Positions 35,840-49,053 of a stretch of 64,000 nt of DNA are shown here, one piece after another. Position numbers and translations under genes: made by a program. Position 1 is the stretch's first letter, and each line of letters opens with the position of its first letter. The notes beneath the pieces were generated by a model that had not been told where the DNA came from, did no database searches, and worked only from the letters and a program-made list of their open reading frames with translations. Source of the DNA: Paulownia fortunei (taxonomy: Eukaryota; Streptophyta; Magnoliopsida; Lamiales; Paulowniaceae); the NCBI GenBank assembly GCA_019321725.1, contig CM033109.1, positions 8,711,993 through 8,775,992 of the forward strand, given 5' to 3'.

Positions 35840-37199
35840 TTGATGCTGTATTAGGTGGACACCACCGGGTGGCTCAATGGTGGACATGTGGCAAATTTTT
35901 AATTTGTATAATTTCTTTTTTAATTTTGTTTTACTTTCTTGCATATCTTCATTTATAAAACTAGAGTTAGTATTGGGTTTATGAGCTAGTTTGATTTCAT
36001 TTCCATGAAGTATCTTTTTAATTTTACAATTTAAAATTTTAAAAATATATATTTTTATTTATTTTTATCAGAAATATTACTTATTTTAATTTTTAATTTT
36101 TTTATCAAAGTTAGAAACAAAAATATGCCTACCCAACCACATTTTCAGGTCTACTAACATTTCACTTCTTTTCAAACAAAAAATATTATAAAAAAATATA
36201 TTTTTATTTTCATACCTAGCATAATTTTTTATATTTTACACAAGAATCTAATAAAAAATTTTCAATGCTGGAAACAAGAAATGCATTGAAAATAAAACCA
36301 AACTAGCTATAAAATTTTCGTAAGTCAACCCAAAATTTTAAAAATCCCTCCCCAACACTTCAAGATTTAAATTTGAAGAACTCAAATAATATCTCACTTT
36401 AATTTCAAAATTTATTTTTATTTCCTTCTTCCATTTTAAATTTCTACCCTTGTTCATCCATTACCAGTTTTTAAACCCAGACTGACCATTAAAACGAACA
36501 ATTAACTAGGTCACTGGTCCGACCATTTGAACATTTGAAAAAATTGATTGATCCATATATATATATACATAAAAATATATAGAAGCTAAACACAAGTACC
36601 AAAATAACTAAGCTAATAAATAAAAATAAGAGCTAAATTAATAAAAATACATATCCAAATATGTAAGTCCAAAATAAATGGGAACTAATTTATGCATATG
36701 TGTTGCACCTCATTTTAATACATAACTTCAATAAAACATGTCCATGGAAAAAAAGCAATGGACTAAAAATAGTCGTAAATACTAAAATTAAAGACAATCA
36801 TGAGAAGCTTATTAAATTTACAATTTATTGATTATATTTGGTCTCTTCACTTATCATGATTACTGTAACGTATATGAAATATATATTTGTGATTTAGTGA
36901 AAGAAGATGTCGTATAAATGTGAAATTTTGCATGAAATGATAGCAGTAATACTCTCTTGTTGCCTTGTGATATGATTTCAAGTTTCTTCATGTGTAAGAC
37001 ATTAACTCCCTCGAACACTAGTTTTTCAATTCTTTACATAATAATCTTTATCCGTTAAATTACAAAATACATACAATGTTCGTATAAAACACACATGCAC
37101 ATAGGTGTATCAATTTGTTATTGACAAGAGGTGCAAATAATATGTTGTTCACAAAGATACTAAAAATATGTAAAATGAGGCAATTGAAATTTCTTCATA

Positions 37200-39484
37200 C
37201 TAAAGTCAGGTAATGAGTAGTAATCAAAACCAAAGATAAGAAAAGTCCCTATGGAAATTATAAGCAATTAATAAATAAGGTGAAACATGCAGATATACAT
37301 ACCTTAATTCATCTTCGTCAAATATGATTCCACTGAAAAAGTTAGGACTATCAAAACTATATAATACATACCAATGACAAATTAGGATCCCAATATTGGA
37401 ACATGATAGGAGAAAATTGACAAAAAATATAACTTGGACCATGTCCCTAGATAACGTATGTCAATTGTATTTATGTAAACTAATGACTTAATAACTAAAT
37501 AACATACCACATGTATTATCGGAGAATACAACCAATGAGGTTGATGTCCACCTGGGAGCTAATTGGGATCTCTTGAAATTGATGAACAACAATAATTGTA
37601 AGAGATGTACACTAGTAGTCCTTGTGAGGGGAGATCATTGGTAACTTCTTGTGAATGGTGTGCATTAATAGTAACCTTTTGTGATGGATGTGCATGAGCT
37701 TTGCACTTTCCTTTTTGTGTTTTTTAGTCCTCTCTAAGCAATTCAGAAAAAAAAAAAAGAGAGAAATAAAAATGAAAATGAAAGTATTTTGTTAAAAATA
37801 TTTGAAAACTTACTTGAAAAACCAATATTTTCTTTTCTTCTTTAGCCTTTTGAATCCAATGGCTTGGCAAGTAAACAATATTAACTACTCTTGACTTCAC
37901 ATAAAGAGAATTGCCCATACTTGTCATCCGTAATATTATTTTCTTAAATAGCATCCAAATTTCCAACTTTGGAACCCTCTAACTTCATATCATCACCACA
38001 TATAGTTAAATAATCCATACTGAGGCTATCAAGTAAAGCATTAAGATTGAAAGGTATAGAATCTAAAATGTATGTTGTATTTCATGTGATTACATATCAA
38101 ACTCAACTTTTTGAACTCGATTTGAGATTTTAGTTTAAACTTGGATTAAGTGTCACTATAAGGTTATCCATAAAAAGCGATGTCAAAGCATTGATCAATT
38201 TTGATTGAAACATATTGCATATCGTGTGTGTATAAACCACAACATCTCTCAACAGACAATTAGTTTTTACGGCAAGCCTAACATCCCATGGCAATATCTA
38301 AACTCGTTTTTCGTTTCATCTTGACACCATTGTTTTTTTAACTCTTTCAAACCTTAGGATACATTCGAACAAAGTATGGGTCCCTTTGCCACCATCTATC
38401 AAAGTAGAGTTTGTGTCCTTACTTATTCATGTATTTACTAAAAGCAATGCACTATTTTTGTAGTATTTTGCACATACTTTTTAATCATGAATGGTTATAA
38501 AGATTATAATCAGCAATCATTCTACTCCATATATCCTCAAACTCTTCTTCATATACACATGGAACCTATTCTTAAACCTAGAATTATTATGCAAACTACC
38601 AAAATGTGGGAAGCATTTTGATTAATATGCCATTGACACAACCAGTGTGGTGAATCTGAAAATACAATTTCAATTGTCAAAATTGTTTCAAGTTTGCTAC
38701 CCATAGTTTCAAGAAATGTATTAAAAATCATTAAAAAGAGGCCTCTGATGAATCAAACATAAAAGTCAATCCAAACATCACATTGTGCATATGATGATTA
38801 ATTCTTGTGAAAGGGGCACAAATTAGATTGTATTTACAAGTGGTATTAATTGAAAGTATATCACCAAATGCTTCATAATCAATCTTATATCGATCATCCT
38901 TGAAAAAGAAGTTGCAGATCCTATTATTTTGATCAACTTCAATATCCCAATAAAACAACACATCTTCATTCGATTTTTATTATTATTTTTTTGAAATTAT
39001 CGATGTAGTTCAGTAACATCACTGTCTTCAACTTGTGCTTGATATTTTGATAAATGATTAAGGTAATCATATGCATCCTTTTTAAGAATACTACATTTTT
39101 CCTCCCTGATTCTTGTTGCATATGAGAATAAGCATTAGATAATGAAAATCTAGCATCTACCAATACTTTCAATGTATCTCCTTTAGCATATGAAATATTA
39201 CTAGCCCATCTTAATATGTATCTTTGATTGGCTCTAGCCAAGGTCATAATTATGTTCAATCTAAAAAATAATCACTCTCCACTCTTTAATCTTTTTGTGC
39301 CTAATTCTAAGTCTTGTCGTGCAACTAATTCTTTTTTCTATTTTTAGGTGGATTGGTTACTTACTTTTAGTGCTATGCTTTTCATCTTTTTTTTTTTCCT
39401 TTATAAGAACAATCAAATTCATTCATATAAGGCTCTCCTCACGGAAAAACTCTTGTTTTCCTTTTCACACTGAAACCTTTGGCA
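37200..39484 (-). pseudogene. FAR1-related transposase, 3' part
   Basis: Starting at the copia border the minus strand reads AKGFSVKRK, then EPYMNEFDCSYKG, the FAR1 DNA-binding region. It continues with TLKVLVDARFS, VDQNNRICNFFFKD and IDYEAFGDILSINTT (38961-38731), INHHMHNVMFG, then HWLCQWHINQNA (38731-38549), EEEFEDIWSRMIADYN near 38545-38495 and YFDRWWQRDPYF near 38410-38370. These are the FAR1/FHY3-family MULE transposase landmarks in order. Stops and frameshifts are frequent. The weak sequence below 38300 may be the C-terminus. Confidence 0.85.
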
Positions 39485-39732
39485 TGCCTAATAGAATATT
39501 AGCAGATTTCTTTATTATTGTCAAAGGATATAATAGAATATCAGCATAGTTATTTATTGTTCTAATATAATATTAGTTGATTTGGTCAATATTGTGTAAT
39601 CTTCTATTATTCTTGCAATCCCTTATTATTATCTCTTAGGATTGGGAACTGCCTTAGCATTAGCATTAGTGAGTCTATATATACCTCCATTCATTGATAA
39701 TAAAATTACATAATTGATTGCCATTTCTTTTA
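39485..39732 (+). repeat. 5' LTR of the copia element
   Basis: Contains GTCTATATATACCTCCAT, a TATA-like tract also found in the 3' LTR. It is followed directly by the primer site. Confidence 0.85.
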
Positions 39733-39793
39733 TGGTATCACAGCCACTAAGGCTTACGCCACAAAAATCCCAAGTTTTTTTTTCGCTATTGCC

Positions 39794-40720
39794 ATGGCTT
39801 CTACACCCCCGTCCACCACGTCGGGGTCCTTCTCCCCCATGTTCTCAGCCTCTATCTCCCCCTCCACCATTGTTAACTCACTTGATAACAACCATACCAT
39901 TATCTACTTCAATGTCACCTCACAAGCACCCCTCAAACTGACGTCCATGAACTACACAGCGTGGCGTCTTCAATTTCAGACTCTTCTCGTTGGCTATGAT
40001 CTCTTTGGTTTTGTGGATATAATCAAACCACACCTTCCATTCAAAGTGTTGGCACCTTCATTCGGAATCCAGCTTATCATCATTATGTTCGTCAAGATCA
40101 ACTCATCCTTAACGCGCACATTGGATCACTTTCACCAACACTTATTCCCTTCATTGCCATCTCTAAAACATCTCATGATGCATAGAATATTCTTGCTACC
40201 ACCTATGCCAAACCAACTAATGGTCATATTATGCAACTTAAGGGACATCTCAGAAAACCAATCAAAAGGCACATAATATATATACAAGGCATCAAAACTC
40301 ATGAAATACACTTGCCCTCATGACTGTACCAATTGATAGATACACTTGCCCTCATGACTGTACCAATTGATATTGAAGATCTCACCATCAAAATTCTAAA
40401 TGGACTCGACAAAACAAATCTCCAATGCAATTCAAGCCCGTGAGACATCCATCACCTTCGAAGAACTCCATGAGAAGTTGATAAACTATGAGGCTCAACT
40501 CAATGCAAAGCGTCACTCGCAGCTACCAACTCCAGCAAGTGCCCTTGCCGCCACTCGCACTCCTCCCTCCAACCAACAGCCATACCAGCCTCAGCATCAT
40601 TCTTCTGTCTTCCCTCGTGGTTTCTCACCATCCCCACGGGGATCTCCACAGCTAGCCTATAATCAACCATGTGCCAATAATGCCACTCATCCAGTTGTTA
40701 TCCCTTCACCAACAGAATAG
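39794..40720 (+). pseudogene. copia gag, frames broken
   Basis: From ATG 39794 a Ser/Pro/Thr-rich N-terminus is followed by a gag-like segment (LTSMNYTAWRLQFQTLLVGYD). It breaks near 40090-40280. The C-terminal part resumes at 40400 with FEELHEKLINYEAQLN and a Pro/Gln-rich tail. A 34-base tandem duplication lies near 40309-40375. Zinc-knuckle residues are not evident. Confidence 0.75.
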
Positions 40721-40999
40721 ATCTTAGACTTGGGAGCTTCTCATCATGTCACGATAGACCTTGCTAATCTCGAGCTTCACTCTCCATATGATGGGTGTGA
40801 TTGACATTGTTATTGGTAATGGTATAGGCTTTCACACTACTCACACTTGCTCTCTTAATTTACCCTCTTTCACTAAATTCCATTAAACTAACCAATGTGT
40901 GAATGCTCTGTCCATCATAAAAAATCTTATCTCTGTCTAAAAGTTTGTGCTACTAATAATGTATCTATTATAGAGTTGACCACATTTCAAGAATCGTTG

Positions 41000-43900
41000 A
41001 TTACGGTTCAGAACTGTCGGTTCTACGGATCGGGAAAATCCCGACCCTTAATCGTAGTTGGTAAGGACGGTTACAATTATGGTTACGGTTGCGGAATCGA
41101 CGGCCCAGTTTTGGTTACAGTTCCAACAGCCGGTTCCGGTTCCGGGTCCGACCCTTGAATTTTTTTTATTTTTTAATTTTTTTTTAATTTTACCTTATAT
41201 TTTAAAATTTTGTAACTTTTTAACTAACCATTAATTCTACAAAATTATAACTTTTATAAAACAAAAATAAGGGTTTGAAATCTTAAACATAAATTTGAAT
41301 GAAAATTTTTGAACTTAAATTTTAAAAAAAATATCATTAATTTTTTAACTTAATGAATAAACTTTAACTTAAATTTGAAAAAAAAAATATTATCTAAAAT
41401 TTAAAGTATCAAATATTCTAATTAAAATAAATGTAAAAAAAATACTCAACTTGAAATCTTAAAATTTAAACTTAAATTTCAATAAAAAAAATAGCACTTA
41501 AATTTTAAAAAAAATTAGCAATAAATTAAATTATATAATTAAAAACCATTTTAAAAATAAAAAAAGGGCCTTGAACTTAAATTTAAGTTGCCTACATATC
41601 TTTTTAGGGTATACAGGAATCAAAACTCACCTAGTTCTCTTACCTTTTAACATTTCTTAACTTAGAGAGTGCATAACTCAATCACTTCCACTTGTTTCCG
41701 TTGTTGTTTCGTCTGTGTCCTCCTCTTGATCGTCCTCCGAATTCGGTTGACTTTGTCTTCATACTGAGGCATTGATTCAATCATCAAGACATGCTTGAGC
41801 TTCTGAATTCTCGAGAGACAACGTTGAGCGTTTCTCACTCAATATATTACCTCCCGCACTAAAGACTTGCTCCACTGCAATGGTTAAAGTAGGTGAAACA
41901 AGTATCTCCTTCATCATCACAAGCAAAATTGGATACGTTTGCTCCTTTTGCGACCACCATCACAAAATATCAAACTTTTTATCGTCATTTGTCTCATTAA
42001 ACTCAAATGAAATATTAAAATAACTCTCAAGTTCTTGGCTAGAACTTGAGAATCCTCGAGGACATTTAGTCCATTCCTTAAGTAAAAGTTGTGCTGTTGT
42101 AAGCCTAAAATTACTACTGTTAGTTCTATATATATCAACTTGAGTTGATTGTGAATCATATTTGAAACTGTATTCATTATAAAATTCATTTAAAGTTGTT
42201 CTAATTTTAAATATAATATTATTAATATCTAAAATATAATCATTTTCATTACGTTTTAAAGTATTATAATAAATTAATAACAAGTCTTGTAAACCATCTA
42301 ATTTAAGTTTAAGATAAAAAAAAAACAACAATTAAATTAATATCTGGAATTTCAAAAAAATATTTTTCTCATTTCAACTGCATTGATAAAGCACAATTGT
42401 AAAGTAGTATCATTAAATATTTTTAAAATATTATAATTTTTTCACATATTATCTAATGATGTGGATATAAATAAAAAGGAGTAAAAATAATTTGTAAAAA
42501 AAATAAATATAATAAATATTTATAGTCGATAGATTCTTCTAATAATCTATATGTTGAATTTCAACGGGTTGGAACATTTTGTGAAATTTTTTTAGGTCTC
42601 ACACCGTTAACTTTACAAAATTTTAATTATTGTTTATTAATATGTGGATATGTCCATAAATAACAAAATACTTGTCTAATTGGTTTAAGTTGATTATCTA
42701 AAACTTTTAAGCTATCTTATACACATAAATTTAAAATATGACATATACATCTAATATAAAAAAAATTATCACCAATTGATGGTTCACATGCAACTTTAAG
42801 ATCACTAATATTAGCATTATGAGCTGCAGCATTGTCAAATGATATTGAAAAAAATTTATTAACTAAATTATATTCTTCTAATATTAAAAATATAATTTGT
42901 GAAATATTTGTCGTTGTGTGTAAACTATCAAAAACTCTAAATGCAAGTAATTTTTTTTTAAGTATCCAATAATTATCAATCCAATGACATGTAATACCTA
43001 TATATGAATGTATTTTCCAATGATCACTCCAAATATCACCTACATAAAGAAATTTTGTTATTTAATAATTCTTTTAACTCTTTTTTAGTTTTATTATATA
43101 ATTTTTTTACATGGCGTGTTAGTGTGGTTCGTGAAACACCTTTAGCCGCAGAATTATATGTTGTTTGAATTAATTTATTAAAAAAGAATTTATTTGCAAA
43201 ACTAAACTTAAGATGTTCAACAGAAATAAATCTAGCTAAATTTTCTCTATTTCTAACATCATTATATTTAAATAAAGAAAGATCATTACCTCCACCGGTG
43301 TCGGAAGATGTGAATGACGGCATTTGAGTTTGGGTACGATCAATGCCAAATTCTACTGGATGCTTCTTCTCACATGTCTTTTCAAGGATTCATAACTGCC
43401 TCCGAATTGAAATTTGTAAGATTGCGAACAATATTTACACTTTGCTCGCATCTCTTCATTTGGAAGTGTCACTTTATCAAAATATTTTATAAAAATAGAG
43501 GATTTGAGAGATGGAGTAGATCGAGTATGAGCATCACTTATTGTTTCTTAAGTAGTATACAAGTGAGTTTGTTTTTTATCACTTAACTCAACTTTACAAT
43601 TGATGTTGAGTCTTGGTTGCTCGTCGGTTGCGGGCATCTTTCTCTTACCTCTGTTACTTGAACTGACCATTTTTTGATAAATGATGAAAATTTAGTATAT
43701 AGAATTGAAGAATGAATAATTGAAGATGAAATAGAAGAAATATGAAAAAAGATTCAATGAAACAATTAAAATAATATAGAATTAAAAATGAATAATTGAA
43801 AGTTAAAATTAGAGAATTAAGAGTTGAGAATTAGATAGTTGAGATTTGAGAGTTGAAATGTGGAAAAAATGGGGAGTGGAGTTGTATTTATAGGAGGAAA

Positions 43901-44175
43901 ATTTAAAAAAAAAAGAAAAAAAAACAAACGGTCAAATGACCATTTGGACTTAGCAACGTCAAATGACCGTTTGGACTTAGCAACGGTCATTTTAACCGTT
44001 GCCAACATTGGCGACGGCTAGTTTTCCTTTTTCAATTTTTTTTTTTTTTGCTTGGAACTGTCGGGTGGCGGTTCCAAGGATTAGGCCCACCGGGCCGACC
44101 AGGTGGTTCACGGGTCCGAATTATTCGGACCCGTAATTGGAAAGACCTAATTCGGACCCGTAATTGGAAAGACCA
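41000..44175 (-). mobile_element. hAT-superfamily transposon nested in copia pol
   Basis: A GC-richer terminal region at each side (about 41000-41160 and 44050-44175) is rich in GGGTCCG, GGTTCC and CGGACCC motifs; the right one contains a 30-base class of duplicated CGGACCCGTAATTGGAAAG. Between them is a minus-strand BED-type hAT transposase. Copia reading frames stop on one side and resume on the other. Exact TIRs and the eight-base target duplication were not resolved. Confidence 0.75.
41678..43670 (-). pseudogene. hAT transposase with BED finger and dimerisation domain, decayed
   Basis: From ATG 43670: a short basic N-terminus, then a BED zinc finger near 43490-43330 (AKCKYCSQSYKF … LKRHV). 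A middle segment at 43323-43036 includes FANKFFFNKLIQTTYN and SRTTLTRHVKKLY. The C-terminal part at about 42330-41780 includes LTTAQLLLKEW, FDILWWWSQKEQTYP and a hAT dimerisation core (VFSAGGNILSEKRSTL). It ends in an acidic Thr/Glu tail with TGA at 41678-41680. The pieces lie in different frames. It resembles RICESLEEPER-like domesticated and active hATs in layout, but the breaks make it a pseudogene. Confidence 0.82.
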
Positions 44176-46772
44176 TATAAAATAGGCGTGTACGTTTGGC
44201 CTAGCTCACCAAGTTTGTCGGCTCCACCACTTGCTTTATCCTCTTCAAATGTGTCTAGTTTAGGTCATCTATCTAGTAGGACAGTGTGTCATGTTATAAT
44301 TTTTTCTTTTCCTCAAAAAATTTGTCTAATTTTCATTGTAATTCTTGCAAAGTTAATGAAAGTTGTAAACATTAATTTTTTGACTCTTCTCTTACCTCTT
44401 CCACTCCACTTGAACTCATTTTCTTTGATGTGTGGACCTCTCCTGTTATGTCTTCCAATGATTTCAAATATTATGTTATCTTTGTTGATCATTACATAAA
44501 GTATATTTAACTTTATCCTTTACAATGCAAGTCTGATGCCTTAAATGTCTTCACTAAATTCAAATCCATTGTAGAAAGTTTCTTTCACCAAAAAATTCTA
44601 ACACTTTATACAGACAATGGATGTGAATATACTGCACTTAATTCTTTTCTCGCTTCTCATGCAATTTCTCACCTCACCACGCCACCTCATGTGCTCGAAC
44701 ATAATCGCTACTTTGAGCATCGTCACCATCACATAGTTGAAACTAGACTTACTCTTCTTCATTATAGATCCATACCTTCACATTTCAGCCCTTCGCATTT
44801 GCCACTACCACATATCTTATAAATCACATGCCCAATAATAATCTCTCTATGCCCTCTTTCTTTGAGAAATTATTTGGTTACTCTCTTACTCAAAGTGATT
44901 ATCTGTGTTATGATCATTTCACAACTACATTTTTTATTTCACGTCATGTTGAGTTTATCAAAACATATTTTCCCTTTGCTTCACTTGTGTTATCCCTTGT
45001 GTGTTCTTCCCTAAATTCACTCGAGTCTCTCTTGTCCTTCATCCTGAGTCCTCATTCTCTATTCAAGTGGTAGTGTTGTGAATTTGCCTAGCCCTGTGCA
45101 TCCATCATTGGCCTTTTCTGGCCTACTATATGAGAATTATTCCCCTGAACTCCCAATTTTCTCATCTTATACCTTACCCTCCACCAATCTAGCCTTAGCC
45201 TCCCTGACATAGTCTTCCACGCACAACCTCTACCTTTCCTCTTCCACCTACTAACACTCATCCTATGCTCACCTAATTCAAAAATTTAATCCACAAACCC
45301 AACCTAAAGTATGGACTTATCACCATTCCTTCCACTTCTGAGTATGAGCCTACTAATGTCACCCAAGCTCTTGAGGATTCTCGTTGGAGGTCTGCTATAT
45401 CTGATGAGTTTGATGCATTGTTGCATAGTGGCACTTGAGATCTTGTTCCACCAAGTACTTCGCAAAATTTAGTGGGTTGTAAGTAGGTATATCGCATCAC
45501 AATGAAGCCTGATGGGTCAGTCGATCGGTTTAAAGCTTGCCTTATTACCAAGGGATTTCACCAGAAGCCTGGGATTGATTATCATTATACATTAAACTAA
45601 TCATTATCCTTCTTATTCTGAGTCTGACTCTATCTCGTAGATGGTCCTTCCATCAGCTCGATGTCAATAATGCATTTCTTTGTGGTCATCTTGATGAAGA
45701 TGTCTTTATGGCTCAACCACCTGGGTTTGTTGACAGCAACTATCCGTCTTATGTGTGCAAGCTAAACAAAGCTATTTATGGACTCAAATAGCACCCTGCA
45801 CATGGTATAATGAACTTCACAACTTTCTAATTGATATTGGCTTTGTTAATGCTCGCTCCCATATATCTTTGTTCACATTTCAACAAGATGACTCCTTGGT
45901 ATATAGCTTTGTCTATGTTGATAATCTTATTTTGACCGACAGTGATGGTAACCTTGTTTAGCATATCATCGATCAGCTTGCTTTGCGGTTTTCTATCAAG
46001 GATCTGGGTACCTTGTCATATTTTCTTAGTGTCGAAATTGTTCCCTGTGGTTGTGATTTTATCCTTTCCCGACACAAATATATTGTGGATCTCCTTGCTA
46101 AGAACAATATGTTAGACTCCAAATCAATTCAAACGCCTATATCCATTGAGACAAGCCTTTCTCTTCATGATGGTGCACCTCCTACTGATCCCTCTATGTA
46201 TCGCCAAGCTATTAGTAGTCTTCGGTATCTTTCATCTGGATATTGTGTTTGCCGTCAACAAGCTCTCTCAATTTATGCGAGCTCATTTGAAACATCACTA
46301 GGGTGTTGTTAAATGCCTCCTTCACTATTTCAATGGTACACGTGATCTCAGAATACGGCTGCGTGCTAGCTCATCCATGTCTTCACTTCATGAGCTCGAA
46401 AAAGCAACAAGCGGTGGCTCGCTTATCCACTGAAGCTAAGTACCAAGCCATTGCTTCTACAACATCTGAACTTCAATGGATTCAATCTCTTCTTTCTAAA
46501 CTTGGTATTCGACTTACTTCTTCGCCAGTTATCTACAGTGACAACATTGGTGCTACTTATTTGTGTGCTAACCCAATCTTCCACTATCGCATGAAACACA
46601 TTGCTATTGACTATCATTTTATTCGTGATCTTATTCAACACTCTCAACTACGGGTCTCTTATGTTTCCTTTGTTGATCAACTTGCTGACGCCCTCATGAA
46701 ACCTCTTCTTCACACTCTTCTTCGCGAATTGAGTTTGAAGATTGGTGTCTCCAATACATCACAACTTGAGGG

Positions 46773-47015
46773 TGCCTAATAGAATATCAACATATTTCTT
46801 TATTATTATCATAGGATATAATAGAATATCACTAGATTTGTTATTTGTTGTAATAGGATATTAGTTGATTTGGTCAATATTGGGTAATATTACATCATTG
46901 ATGTAATCCCTTATTATTCTCTCGTAGGATTAGGGATTTGCCTTAGGATTAGTGAATGTATATATACATCCATTTATTGATAATTAAATTACACAATTGA
47001 TTGTCATTTTCTTTA
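46773..47015 (+). repeat. 3' LTR of the copia element
   Basis: Begins TGCCTAATAGAATATCAAC and ends near GATTGTCATTTTCTTTA. It aligns with 39485-39732 with many substitutions and several small gaps. Confidence 0.85.
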
Positions 47016-47017
47016 AC

Positions 47018-47215
47018 ACCCATATCACAGTATAATAAACATGCATCCTCAGGACTAGTTATCCTTTGACCAAATGTTAATTTATGCTCAAATTCATCTA
47101 CTATGGACTCATCATGTACCTTAATATGTTTCAGTATTGATGATGATTGTCATGTTGTAAGTTGCTCCAAGCTGTAGTTTGCATTGTCGGTACTGAGTGA
47201 TAAATTTTGATCCAT
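47018..47215 (-). pseudogene. FAR1-related transposase, 5' part
   Basis: From ATG 47215 the minus strand reads MDQNLSLSTDNANYSLEQL, then SIVDEFEHKLTFGQ and SPEDACLLYCDMG, ending exactly at the copia border. The natural continuation (AKGFSVKRK) is on the other side of the copia element at 39484. Together they form the N-terminal FAR1 DNA-binding region. One stop codon lies within this piece. Confidence 0.75.
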
Positions 47216-49053
47216 GTCTACAAATGATAAGCACAGCCAAAAAAATAAAAATAATGTCATAATATCAAAATCATGTAAATTGAAAGAAATAAGTATGAGT
47301 TAAAGAGAAACTGAGAAGTAGAAAAAAATTACTACACTTTCTGCTGCCTTATATACACATTTTTAATAAATATTTCATTTCTTTTTTGGACTTATCCAAC
47401 TCAAATATACAATGAACAATGATTTTGTAATTAATGTGTAAGCCTCATACTAGTTTGTCACAAAATCCTTTCGAAGCCCTGTAATTAATTGTACATATAA
47501 AGCTCCAATTCTGGAGTCGAATAGTTTGCTCATTAATTGTACATAAAAAGCTCCAATTCTGGAGTAGAATAGTTTGCTCAATAGTATATATAGCTTAAAT
47601 TAAATATATATTATAATACCAAATTCACTAAATCCACTACTCTGCCATCAAACTGAGAAGTTAATACAGCCTTCAACATTTGTTTGTTAATCACATTTAC
47701 GAAAATTATTATTTCATGCTCGTCTTCAATTCTTCAAAAAAAATGCTAATTAAAAAGAGTATAAAAACCTATGCAATGTTTGGTTTTATTTTCATTTATT
47801 GTTTTTAAATTTTCTACTATTTAAAGTACCAAAAACACGATTATCAATTTTCAACAAAAATATCTCTTATTTTTATTTCATACCTATAACTATCATTTTC
47901 AAAGCAAAACACTTATTTAGTCAAAATAGGACCCATATTATTAATGTTTGATATAATATTTCACTAATTTAAAATAATTAAAATCCACTAATTAATTAAT
48001 TAATAGTTTCTCTTTCTATAATAAAACCCACAACAAATTAGATAATAATATTTTAATCCAATTTAATTTCACTGATAAAAATATAAACTAATTAATTATT
48101 ACTCTTATAATAAAACATCATTTCAATCCACCAAAATCAGTGCAAAAATAAAAATACATTTAAAAAATAAAAATAGAAAATGAAAATGAAAATGAAAGCA
48201 AACAAAGCCTTAATATTCCTAAAATCTCTACTTGTTTCGGTGGTATATAAAACTCCATTCTGCCCACTAAATTTTTTATTATTTCATGTACAGGATTTGG
48301 CCTTGCATGCCTTCTCAATTAGAGATCATTGCTCAATGCTTCATACTCTCCCATCAAAGTATGGATTAGTCTTAAGTTCTTTGCTCTTGTCTAATTTATA
48401 GTGCTTGTATATTTTCTCCTTGGCATTTCCAGTCTTTTGAAAGTGTATTTTGATAAAACCGACTGCAAGACATATAATTTGCAAACATCTTCCTTTATAA
48501 TACCAAATTCAATAAATTTGATGTCCTACAAATTGTTTTGAACTTTAAGTCAAATATGTGCCATCAAACTCAGAGGTTAATGCAGCCTTTGATATTTGTT
48601 TGTAGTTAGATTTTTTAATATTATTATTCTATATCCATCTTCAATTCTTAAAAGAAAAAAAAATACTAATTGAAAAGAATAGAAAAATAATATTCTTAAA
48701 ATCTTTATATGATTTAGTGGCCACATAATTAGGTGACAATGACAATCGCGGAGAGTGTCTACAATGACAATAGTGGTCCCGCCCAGAAAATGGAAGCCTA
48801 AAATGATAATAAACTGGGCAGAGATGGGTGGCGGCAATGTCAAAGGCAAAGAGCGATGATGATTAAAAAGAGAAAGACGACGGTAGTATGAATGAGAGGA
48901 AAAAAGCTTCGTTTACATAAAGTCAAATTAATTTTTTGAAACCTAATTTTTTACCATGGTTAAAAGTAGCATTTTTATTTATAAAAAAAAAAAAACACTA
49001 GTCACATGTTGCCCATTGAACCACCCAATGGTCTTCACCTGGTACAGCATCAA

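Larger units (their letters stand above)
40730..46779 (+). pseudogene. copia pol, split by a hAT insertion
   Basis: A decayed protease and pre-integrase stretch (ending near CATNNVSIIE at about 40970) stops at the hAT element. It resumes after 44175 with SLGHLSSRTVCHV, the integrase core (YYVIFVDHYIKYI, LYTDNGCEY, near 44460-44640) and reverse transcriptase (about 45350-46250), with LDVNNAFLCGHL, KAIYGLK, the catalytic YVDNLI and SIKDLGTLSYFL. RNase H (about 46400-46750) has IYSDNIGATYL and MKHIAIDYHFIRD. Multiple stops and frameshifts; the last open frame ends at 46779, just inside the 3' LTR. Confidence 0.87.
39485..47015 (+). mobile_element. Ty1/copia LTR retrotransposon, old, inserted in the FAR1-type MULE
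   Basis: LTRs of about 245 bases lie at 39485-39732 and 46773-47015, both starting TGCCTAATAGAATAT. A Met-tRNA primer site (TGGTATCACAGCC) is at 39733-39745, and a short purine run, GAGGG, precedes the 3' LTR. Gag, integrase, reverse transcriptase and RNase H follow copia order. The LTRs differ at many positions with several indels, so insertion is much older than the gypsy element. Flanks TGGCA (39480-39484) and TAACA near 47014-47018 may be a target duplication with two transitions; this is uncertain. Confidence 0.88.
35840..49053 (-). mobile_element. FAR1-type Mutator-like element (MULE 3) hosting nested insertions
   Basis: The ends are inverted copies of about 60 bases: TGATGCTGTATTAGGTGGAC at 35841 onward, and the reverse complement of a close variant at 48994-49052. 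Between them is a minus-strand FAR1-related transposase, split by a copia retrotransposon that is in turn split by a hAT element. No clear nine-base target duplication was confirmed outside the TIRs. Regions 35900-37200 and 47230-48990 are AT-rich and non-coding; a 48-base tandem duplication lies at 47484-47579. Confidence 0.65.
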
